Assembly (NCBI GenBank): GCA_050011535.1
Contig: JBEKIX010000055.1
Span: forward strand, 1-20,395
Source: JAFNAG01 sp050011535
Lineage (GTDB): Bacteria; Acidobacteriota; UBA6911
Direction: 5' to 3'
Length of the DNA: 20,395 bases
Shown: positions 14,043 through 20,395 of the stretch, in pieces
Numbering within the stretch: the first letter of the stretch is position 1
How the letters are laid out: every line of letters starts with the position of its first letter
The notes under the pieces: model-generated
What the model saw: the letters and a program-made list of their open reading frames with translations, nothing else
Told to the model about the DNA's origin: nothing
The model's database searches: none
Made by a program: the position numbers and the translations under genes

Positions 14043-16259
14043 TTGACATCGCTTCAGACCGGGATGAAACTGCCGACCGTTGCGGCGTGGCGGCTGCTCG
14101 TTGTCTTGGCGGCAGCGTTTCTCGGAGCTTCGTTCTCACTGGCACCCGCCCGCGAACGTGAATCCGCGCCTCAACAGATTCCGGGAACCTTTGATCCGCT
14201 CCTCTACAATTATCCTCCTGCCTTGCAGGCAACGTTGGGCGCCTTCGGCAAGGCGGTCGAGGATTATGCCGCCGGCCGATTTGAGGCGGCTCTGGCCGCG
14301 CTTCCCAAAGACTCGGCCGCCGCAACTACGGCAGTGCCTGATCAAATCCTGCTCTATCGGGCAAAGATCGATCTTGAATTGGGGAACGGGAGGGACGCGC
14401 TTGACGTTTTCCGCTCACTCCCGAACCTGCACCCCGATTCAACCGTGCTCAAACAAGCGCTTCTGGGTGAAGCACGGGCGCTTGTGAAACTCAATGATCC
14501 CGCCGCGGCACTCGAAGTCCTGGACAGGGCAAAACTCAAGGATTCAGCAGAAATCCTATCCCTCCGAGGCCAGGCGCTGGAACAGGAAACAAAGAAAAAC
14601 GAGGCGATACAGGTTTATCTGCACATTTACGCTGAATATGCCAACAGCAGCCAGTCGGTCTTTGCCGAACAGCGCCTGCGAGTGCTCGCTCCTACCTTCC
14701 AGATGAAACCAGAGAACCGCGGAATCATACTGCGGCGGGGTGAGAACCTCGTCCGGGCCGGAAAAAATCTGGAAGCCAGGACCTTGCTTCTAAAGCTCAA
14801 CACAGCGCACCCGGGAGGAGCGCAGGGAGAAAAACTCCGGGTCGTGCTGGCCGACGCGGACACAAACCTCAAGCGCCTTACCGAAGCCCTGCGGTATCTG
14901 CGATCGATCACCGATCCCGCCCTTGACGCTCAGGCCCTCTATCTGGAGGGCGCCTGTAATCGCGGCCTCAAGAATCAAGCTGCTTTCCTGGCGACTCGGG
15001 ATCGGGCGCTTCAGCATTTTCCCCAATCGCCCTATACCGAAAAGCTCTTATACTCGGTTGCCACTTACTACGATGTCGAAAACGAGCCGATGTCGGCGCT
15101 GCAGGCCTACCAGGCTATCGCCCGCGGCTTCCCCAAGGGAGAGTATTTCGAGCGGGCGCTCTGGAAGGTGGCTCTTTACTCCTATGTGGCGAAACGCTAC
15201 CAGGACGCGTTGACCGGTTTCTGGCAATGTCTCCTCGCCGATAAGAGCCCGGGCTCGGCCGCGGCATCAGCCTACTGGATGGGTCGCTGCTGTTTGCATC
15301 TGGGAGATCCGGAAAAGGCAGTCTATTTCTACCGGCGTTCCAAGGAACTCTCAAACAGCAGTTACTACGGGCAGAGGGCTCAGGAAGCACTGGCCTCGCT
15401 TCAATCCGAGTTCACCGGCCCGGCCGCGGAACTTGGGGCGGTGGATTTCCAGGAGATCAGCCGCACGCTGGACGGCATCCATGCCGGTCAAGCGACGATT
15501 TCATCGCCTTCCACGGCAGCTGTATGGCTCATCGAGCGCTCCCGTCAGCTGTTGGCAGCCGGGATCCCGGATTTGGCTCTCGCTGAGCTGGAACGTGCTC
15601 CCGCCGGTTCCGATGCCGACGACAGGGCTGTGAGCTACAGCATGTCGCGCATCTATCAGAGCAAAGGCAACTATCCCGCCGCCATCGCGGCGCTGCGCCG
15701 GGCAATTCCGGACTATGCCGAGTTGCCCCCGGCTTCCCTGCCGGACGAGGTGTGGGAGATTTTATTCCCGGTGCGCCATTTCAACATCGTCACCACAAAC
15801 GCGGCACGAAACAACGTGGATCCGAACCTCGTGCTGGCTTTGATCCGGCAGGAGTCCGCTTTTCAGGAAACTGCCCGCTCGAGCGCCAACGCACGCGGCC
15901 TGATGCAGGTGCTCCCGTCCACCGGCCGCATCCTTGCAGGCAAAGCGGGCATCGTGCCTTATTCGGTTTCCAAACTCTATCATCCCGATGCCAATATCGC
16001 GCTGGGTACTCGCTATCTGGCTTCGCTCCTCCAGCGCTACGACGGCAAAGTGGAGCTGGCTCTGGCAGCGTATAATGCAGGCGACAGCCGGGTGGACCGA
16101 TGGTTGGAGGAGTTCGGAAACCTGGATATGGCGGAGTTTGTGGAGCGTATTCCTTTCGGCGAAACGCGAGGCTACGTAAAGCAGGTCCTGAGCAGCCTGG
16201 CCCACTATCATCTGAGAACGGCCGTAAACCCCGGATCATCTGCCGATCTGCAAAAATGA
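14043..16259 (+). CDS. slt: Slt-type lytic transglycosylase with TPR-like repeats
   Basis: Periplasmic murein hydrolase that cleaves the MurNAc-GlcNAc bond to form 1,6-anhydroMurNAc ends. The 738-aa product starts at TTG 14043 and carries a signal peptide (hydrophobic stretch WRLLVVLAAAFLGASFSLA). Most of the chain to about residue 570 is alpha-helical TPR-like repeats, as in the superhelical U/L domains of Slt70. The SLT catalytic domain is at about 590-710: ALIRQESAF with catalytic Glu604, ARGLMQVLPSTG, HPDANIALGTRYL, AYNAGDSRVDRW, ETRGYVKQV. It is longer than E. coli Slt70 (about 620 aa mature) because of the extra repeats. It is coupled by close spacing to the upstream linker protein. The substrate-specific role (division, recycling or export-machine assembly) cannot be told. 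Confidence 0.92.
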   Translation: MTSLQTGMKLPTVAAWRLLVVLAAAFLGASFSLAPARERESAPQQIPGTFDPLLYNYPPALQATLGAFGKAVEDYAAGRFEAALAALPKDSAAATTAVPDQILLYRAKIDLELGNGRDALDVFRSLPNLHPDSTVLKQALLGEARALVKLNDPAAALEVLDRAKLKDSAEILSLRGQALEQETKKNEAIQVYLHIYAEYANSSQSVFAEQRLRVLAPTFQMKPENRGIILRRGENLVRAGKNLEARTLLLKLNTAHPGGAQGEKLRVVLADADTNLKRLTEALRYLRSITDPALDAQALYLEGACNRGLKNQAAFLATRDRALQHFPQSPYTEKLLYSVATYYDVENEPMSALQAYQAIARGFPKGEYFERALWKVALYSYVAKRYQDALTGFWQCLLADKSPGSAAASAYWMGRCCLHLGDPEKAVYFYRRSKELSNSSYYGQRAQEALASLQSEFTGPAAELGAVDFQEISRTLDGIHAGQATISSPSTAAVWLIERSRQLLAAGIPDLALAELERAPAGSDADDRAVSYSMSRIYQSKGNYPAAIAALRRAIPDYAELPPASLPDEVWEILFPVRHFNIVTTNAARNNVDPNLVLALIRQESAFQETARSSANARGLMQVLPSTGRILAGKAGIVPYSVSKLYHPDANIALGTRYLASLLQRYDGKVELALAAYNAGDSRVDRWLEEFGNLDMAEFVERIPFGETRGYVKQVLSSLAHYHLRTAVNPGSSADLQK

Positions 16260-16420
16260 TGACTGAGCACTTCGTCTCATAAACATTCTGGCGTATTGGG
16301 CAGAGGCCCGCGTCCTCCCGGCTTATGGACATGCGGATTCTCTGCCTTTTGCCGTCCGCGTCAGTCCGCGCTCACCCGCGTCGTGGGATAGGTCATTTCG
16401 GAGAATCAGGATCAGCCGCC

Positions 16421-17035
16421 GTGTGGCGAAAAGAGAATTCAGCAGAGGATCAAGTGTTGGTGAGCCGCTGCCAGAGCGGCGACGAAACGGCATTCGAGGA
16501 ACTGGTACGGAAGTATCAGCAGACCTTGTTTAATATCATCTACCACAACATGGGCCACCATGGCGACGCAGAGGACATCGCCCAAAAAATTTTTTCCAAG
16601 GTTTATTTTTCGCTGATGAAGTTCGACAACAACCGCCCGTTCTTTCCCTGGATGTATCGCATCGCCGTAAATCAGTGCTACGACGAGATGAGACGGGCCC
16701 GCCGCCGGCGATCCCTGACTTTCTCCGAGCTCAACCTGGACGAAGCCGAAAACATCGAAAACCTCATCAAACAGGATGCCGTTCAGGAAACCTCCGCCGA
16801 GGAGCGCAAGGATCTCTATGACCTGCTTTATAAAATGCTGAACAAGCTGCCGGAGAAGCAACGGAAAGCTCTTGTACTCAGGGATCTGGAGGACGTGCCC
16901 TATGAGAAGATGGCCGAAGTAATGCTTTGCACCGAGCAGGCAGCACGGCTGAAGGTCTTTCGAGCCAGAACCCGGCTGCGCGACATGATGTTGAAGGCAA
17001 TACGGCGCCGGGAGCACGCATCGGTCAGGCCGTAA
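16421..17035 (+). CDS. ECF-type RNA polymerase sigma factor
   Basis: A sigma-70 family regulator that directs RNA polymerase to a stress or envelope regulon. Region 2: FEELVRKYQQTLFNIIYHNM, then DAEDIAQKIFSKVY, FPWMYRIAVNQCYDEMRRARRRR. Region 4: LPEKQRKALVLRDLEDVPYEKMAEVMLCTEQAARLKVFRARTRLRDMM. There is no region 1 or 3, so group IV (ECF). The frame is open from ATG 16325, but that part (MDMRILCLLPSASV...) is unlike sigma factors and lacks a Shine-Dalgarno. GTG 16421 has AGGA 9 nt upstream and starts just before the family-like sequence, so I chose it (204 aa). In region 4 the usual T-x-G-[TA]-V-[KR]-S-R turn reads TEQAARLKV, a somewhat divergent helix. No anti-sigma gene follows: the next gene is convergent aroK. 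Confidence 0.88.
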   Translation: MWRKENSAEDQVLVSRCQSGDETAFEELVRKYQQTLFNIIYHNMGHHGDAEDIAQKIFSKVYFSLMKFDNNRPFFPWMYRIAVNQCYDEMRRARRRRSLTFSELNLDEAENIENLIKQDAVQETSAEERKDLYDLLYKMLNKLPEKQRKALVLRDLEDVPYEKMAEVMLCTEQAARLKVFRARTRLRDMMLKAIRRREHASVRP

Positions 17036-17040
17036 CCAAA

Positions 17041-17103
17041 TTCGAGATTCGAGATTCGAAATTCGAAATTGAGAATACTGAATCTCGAATTTCGAATTTC
17101 GAA
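17041..17103. repeat. ATTCGAR-word palindrome between convergent genes
   Basis: A left arm of tandem 7-bp words (17041-17065: TTCGAGA, TTCGAGA, TTCGAAA, TTCG) pairs with 17079-17103 (TGAATCTCGAATTTCG, ending TTCGAA), allowing G-U pairs, around a 13-base loop. It starts 5 bp after the sigma-factor stop and ends 15 bp before the aroK stop. It could act as a bidirectional transcription stop or mRNA-end hairpin. It is strongly AT-rich against GC-rich neighbours. Confidence 0.75.
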
Positions 17104-17118
17104 CCAGCAGTAGAGTTC

Positions 17119-17631
17119 TCAGGCTTTCTCAGAGAAGACTTCTTCCAGGATCGCTCGGGCCAGATCCTCGGCGCCCATGCCGCCAACCTCCACGCGCAGC
17201 TGAGCCTTTTCATAGAAACGACGGCGACGTTCCATCAATTCCGCCATTTCAAGCATCGTCGCAAAGAGGGGGCGTTCATCGCCAGCGTCGTAACAGCGCG
17301 CGAATATCAGTTCCACGGGAGCATCCAGCCAGACGCTGATTCCAGTGGCAATGATGATCTCCTGATTTTCGGAGCTGCAGAATGCGCCGCCACCCACTGC
17401 CACCACCGTGTGTTTCTGTACGCTCGCCCGCTGCAGCTCTTCCCTTTCGAGCGCCCGGAAGCAAGCCTCTCCTTGAAGCGAAAAGATCTGGGTGATCGGC
17501 GTTCCCGCTCGCCTTTCAATCGCCTCGTCGAGATCGATGAAGTTCCACCCGAGCAATTCTGCCAAACGCGCCCCAACGGCACTCTTTCCTGCTCCCATGA
17601 ATCCGACAAGGTATACGATTGGGGCCTTCAT
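17119..17631 (-). CDS. aroK: Shikimate kinase
   Basis: Phosphorylates shikimate at the 3-hydroxyl with ATP, step five of the shikimate pathway to aromatic amino acids; cytoplasmic. The 170-aa length is typical. Walker A is GFMGAGKS (10-17). IDLD carries Asp33 and Asp35 (shikimate and magnesium). GEACFRALE includes Arg59 and Glu62, VGGGA is at 79-83, and the lid has DERPLF with Arg120. The start is ATG 17629-17631, overlapping the aroA stop as ATGA, so translation is coupled. It ends 15 bp from the convergent palindromic repeat. All key residues are present. Confidence 0.96.
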   Translation of the reverse strand: MKAPIVYLVGFMGAGKSAVGARLAELLGWNFIDLDEAIERRAGTPITQIFSLQGEACFRALEREELQRASVQKHTVVAVGGGAFCSSENQEIIIATGISVWLDAPVELIFARCYDAGDERPLFATMLEMAELMERRRRFYEKAQLRVEVGGMGAEDLARAILEEVFSEKA

Positions 17632-18938
17632 ATCGACCTTGTTCCAAGGTTACTTCTGAGGCGTGCCAGCGCGTCAAAAAACCCCGGGAAGCTCACATCT
17701 ACGCATTCGGCCTGATCGATGCGTGTCTCGCCGGAAGCCGCCAGTGCCGCCACTGCAAATGACATCGCGATCCGGTGATCCCCGTGGGATTCGATCGTTG
17801 CCCCGTGCAGGCGCTGCCGGCCGACGATGTTCATCCCATCGGGAAACTCCTCGACTTCGGCGCCCATGGCGCGGAGATTGGCGGCAACCACTGCAATCCG
17901 ATCACTCTCCTTGATCCGCAACTCACGCGCATCGCGGATCACGAGACCGCCGGCTTGAGATCCCAAAACCGCCAGCACGGGGATTTCGTCGATGAGAGCG
18001 GCGGCGAGCTCCCCTGCCACCGGCGGCAGGCTCGCACCCAAGGCTGCGGGATCGTGGTGTGCTCGCAGATCTCCACGTGCCTCACCCGCATGCTCGGTCT
18101 GGTTCTCTACTTCCACCCGCACACCTGCACTCTGCAGATAGTCAACCAGCGTGCGCCGCTGCCGATTCAGGCCGACCCCTGGCAGCAAAACCTCTGAACC
18201 GGGCGCCAGCACCGCAGCCACGATAAAAAATGCGGCGCCCGACAAATCTCCGGGGATCACGAGGCGCCGCGCTCTCAAATCAGGTCTGGGCTCGATTTCG
18301 ATCCACTTCTCCCGGCGCCGCAGCTTGCCGCCGAACTGTACTACGGCGATTTCTGTGTGATCCCGAGTCGCTACTCTCTCTTCTACGGCGGTAGGACCGT
18401 CTGCAAACAGGCCAGCAAGGAGAACGCATGATTTGACCTGAGCGCTGGCAACGGGAAGAGAGTAGCGGATCGCTCGAAGGTTCCCGCCCCGAATGCGTAA
18501 GGGCGGCATCCCGCCTTCTAGGGAATCTATGTGTGCACCCATGAGGCGGAGCGGCTCAATGATTCTGCTCATGGGGCGCCGGGAAAGAGATGCATCGCCG
18601 GCAATCGTCGTTTCAAAGCGCTGTCCGGCCAAGATCCCCGACAGCAGTCTCATGGTCGTGCCGGAGTTCCCGGCATCGAGATCGCCGCTCGGCGCCTTCA
18701 GGCCGTCCAGCCCATTGCCGGTGATGAACACGGAGTTGTCCCGCGTGCGGAGGTCCACTCCCAGGGCGCGCAGGCAGCGCAATGTACTCCGGCAATCCAG
18801 GCTGCCGGCGAAATTCAGCAACTCCGACTCTCCCTGCGCCAGCGCGGCCAGCATTGCGTAGCGATGCGAGATCGATTTGTCGCCGGGACACTGGACGGCC
18901 CCTATCAGCGGCGCGCCTGAACGGACGGACTGGATCAT
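17628..18938 (-). CDS. aroA: 3-phosphoshikimate 1-carboxyvinyltransferase (EPSP synthase)
   Basis: Transfers the enolpyruvyl group from phosphoenolpyruvate to shikimate-3-phosphate, step six of the shikimate pathway. It is 436 aa, of usual size. Motifs: PGDKSISHR (18-26, Lys21), DAGNSGTTMRLL (88-99), LSRRPM (118-123), VASAQVKSCVLLAGL (163-177), DHTE, the catalytic Asp317 in LIDEIP, Glu344 in RIKESDRI, and GDHRIAM (386-392). In the glycine loop the residues matching E. coli Ala98 and Pro101 are Thr95 and Leu98, the common NSGTTMRLL variant; glyphosate response cannot be deduced from this alone. The start ATG 18936-18938 overlaps the uvrB stop (ATGA), and its own stop overlaps the aroK start. 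Confidence 0.97.
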   Translation of the reverse strand: MIQSVRSGAPLIGAVQCPGDKSISHRYAMLAALAQGESELLNFAGSLDCRSTLRCLRALGVDLRTRDNSVFITGNGLDGLKAPSGDLDAGNSGTTMRLLSGILAGQRFETTIAGDASLSRRPMSRIIEPLRLMGAHIDSLEGGMPPLRIRGGNLRAIRYSLPVASAQVKSCVLLAGLFADGPTAVEERVATRDHTEIAVVQFGGKLRRREKWIEIEPRPDLRARRLVIPGDLSGAAFFIVAAVLAPGSEVLLPGVGLNRQRRTLVDYLQSAGVRVEVENQTEHAGEARGDLRAHHDPAALGASLPPVAGELAAALIDEIPVLAVLGSQAGGLVIRDARELRIKESDRIAVVAANLRAMGAEVEEFPDGMNIVGRQRLHGATIESHGDHRIAMSFAVAALAASGETRIDQAECVDVSFPGFFDALARLRSNLGTRSI

Positions 18939-20395
18939 GACGGCAAGTCCCCGGGGAAAAACTCCAACTCGATTTTCTTGAGCTTCTTGACCTGGTCGCG
19001 CAGGGCGGCGGCCTTCTCAAATTCGAACTCGCGCGCCGCCGCGCGCATCTCGTTCTCTAAGCGCTCGATCTCCGCCTTCATTTCTTCCGGCGACCGGTAC
19101 CGCGCGGCTTCTTCCGCGACTTCCGGAACCTCATAGTAATCACCTTCGTAAATCCGGATCATTTCGTGATCGAGCGGCTTGATCACCGATTGTGGTGTTA
19201 TGTGATTTTCCTCGTTGTAGCGATTCTGGGCGGCGCGCCGGCGAACGGTTTCATTCATGGCGGTCTGCATCGAGCCTGTGACGGTATCCGCGAAGAGGAT
19301 CGCCTTGCCGTTAATGTGCCGGGCCGCTCGTCCCATCGTCTGGATCAATGAAGTCGTCGAACGGAGGAACCCCTCCTTGTCCGCGTCAAGTATGGCCACG
19401 AGCGATACCTCGGGAAGGTCCAAACCTTCGCGCAACAGGTTGATCCCGATCAGCGCGTCGAATTCGCCCGCCCGCAGGGCGCGGAGAATCTGCACGCGCT
19501 CCAGGGTCTCTATTTCCGAGTGCAAGTACCGCACCCGCAATCCCAGCTCCGTGTAATAGGCCGCGAGGTCTTCAGCCATGCGCTTGGTCAGGGTCGTGAC
19601 CAGGACTCTTTCGTTGCGCTCGGCACGCGCGCGGATTTCCTCCATCAAGCTGTCGACCTGCCCGGCAACCGGGCGAATCTCGAATTCCGGGTCCGTGAGA
19701 CCGGTCGGGCGCACGATTTGCTCCACCACCACACCTCCGGACTTGGTCAGCTCGTAGGGCCCGGGCGTTGCGGAAACATATACAATCTGATTTACGCGGT
19801 TTTCAAATTCGGTGAAGTTCAACGGCCGATTGTCCAGCGCCGACGGCAAGCGAAAACCATATTTCACCAGGTTTTCCTTGCGTGAACGGTCTCCGAAATA
19901 CATGCCACGCACCTGAGGGACAGTAGCGTGACTCTCGTCGATAAAGAGCATCCAGTCGCGCGGCATGTAATCAAGCAACGTGGGCGGCGGTTCCCCGGGC
20001 ATGCGGCCCGTCAGGTGACGCGAGTAGTTTTCTATGCCGCGGCAGTAGCCCAATTCCTTCATCATCTCGAGATCGAACCATGTGCGCTGTTGGACCCGGT
20101 GTGCCTCCAGCTCCTTGCCTTCCTGCATCAGCTGCGTATGCCACCCTTCCAGCTCCTCTTTGATCGTGTCGATGGCATGCAGCAGCTGGCCGCGGGGCTG
20201 AACGTAGTGGGACTTGGGGTAGATCGGCAAACGATCGTGCTTCTTCAATGTACGGCCCGTCACGGGATCGATCTGGGCAATCGAATCGATCTCATCTCCG
20301 AACATCTCGATGCGGATCGCGTAATCCTCGTAGGTGGGATAAACCTCCACGATGTCTCCACGCACGCGAAAGCGCCCGCGCGCCAGCTCGAAATC
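18935..20395 (-). CDS. uvrB: Excinuclease ABC subunit B UvrB (N-terminal part outside window)
   Basis: Damage-verification helicase of nucleotide excision repair, acting with UvrA and UvrC. About 487 C-terminal residues are visible, against roughly 660-700 for the full protein. The frame continues to the window edge through GRFRVRGDIVEVYP, so the GTG at 20365 is internal. Seen in order: RGDIVEVYPTYED, the DEAD-like WMLFIDESHATVPQVRGMY, the VYVSATPGPYEL region, QIVRPTGL, LVTTLTKRMAEDL, RYLHSEI, DALIGINLLREGLDLPEVSLV, QTMGRAARH, and a C-terminal UVR motif (FEFEKAAALRDQVKKLKKIE) that contacts UvrC. It overlaps aroA by 4 bp. Confidence 0.97.
   Translation of the reverse strand, partial: DFELARGRFRVRGDIVEVYPTYEDYAIRIEMFGDEIDSIAQIDPVTGRTLKKHDRLPIYPKSHYVQPRGQLLHAIDTIKEELEGWHTQLMQEGKELEAHRVQQRTWFDLEMMKELGYCRGIENYSRHLTGRMPGEPPPTLLDYMPRDWMLFIDESHATVPQVRGMYFGDRSRKENLVKYGFRLPSALDNRPLNFTEFENRVNQIVYVSATPGPYELTKSGGVVVEQIVRPTGLTDPEFEIRPVAGQVDSLMEEIRARAERNERVLVTTLTKRMAEDLAAYYTELGLRVRYLHSEIETLERVQILRALRAGEFDALIGINLLREGLDLPEVSLVAILDADKEGFLRSTTSLIQTMGRAARHINGKAILFADTVTGSMQTAMNETVRRRAAQNRYNEENHITPQSVIKPLDHEMIRIYEGDYYEVPEVAEEAARYRSPEEMKAEIERLENEMRAAAREFEFEKAAALRDQVKKLKKIELEFFPGDLPS

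Noticed and set aside
16927..17715. 262-codon plus-strand frame crossing the sigma-factor end and aroK
   Set aside because: It contains translated repeat sequence from the ATTCGAR palindrome and then runs antisense to aroK.

Overview
The window is a GC-rich bacterial chromosomal segment with dense coding on both strands and no phage, plasmid, rRNA or tRNA signal. The gene content suggests a free-living Gram-negative bacterium: a B12-dependent ribonucleotide reductase under probable NrdR control, MacB/FtsX-type ABC permeases, a periplasmic lytic transglycosylase and a lipoprotein. The permease style and the C-terminal domain of the protein at 12573-14021 remind me of Acidobacteriota. That is an inference from gene style, not from a marker gene.

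Layout. 1-1031 (+): 5'-truncated mutY. 1104-5573 (-): a four-gene ABC exporter cluster read as permease A, permease B, ATPase, permease A'. A and A' are close paralogues, and a palindromic repeat element lies between the ATPase and A'. 5891-8635 (-): class II ribonucleotide reductase. Its upstream region holds a good sigma-70 promoter and two NrdR-box-like 16-mers exactly 32 bp apart. 9169-9993 (+): a stand-alone PolB-like 3'-5' exonuclease, divergent from the reductase. 10096-10542 (-): an ACT-domain protein. 10543-12572: a gene-poor stretch with one DUF1684-type lipoprotein gene, flanked by inverted copies of a 53-bp repeat, and an orphan Rho-independent terminator. 12573-17035 (+): a helical/GAF-like protein with a long acidic Pro/Glu linker, an Slt-type lytic transglycosylase (TTG start) and an ECF-type sigma factor. 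17119-20395 (-): uvrB (incomplete), aroA and aroK, joined by two ATGA stop/start overlaps.

Functional themes. Genome maintenance is represented by mutY, uvrB, the PolB-like exonuclease and dNTP supply from the reductase. Envelope biology is represented by the exporter, lipoprotein and transglycosylase. The last two shikimate-pathway steps before chorismate synthase complete the set, apart from the order of aroK and aroA in the pathway. aroA-aroK is translationally coupled to uvrB.

The most unusual structure is in the intergenic DNA. Four separate gaps carry four different imperfect palindromes. Each is built from a short word repeated in phase (period 7 or 9 bp): around CACGGATT, ATTCGAR, CTCAAAGG/CTCGAAG and GGCTTTT. 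They look like members of one class of extragenic palindromes and explain several spurious short reading frames. I did not recognise a new defence or mobile system with cargo genes. The strongest candidates for undescribed biology are these repeats, the A/B/ATPase/A' exporter, and the linker protein coupled to the transglycosylase.
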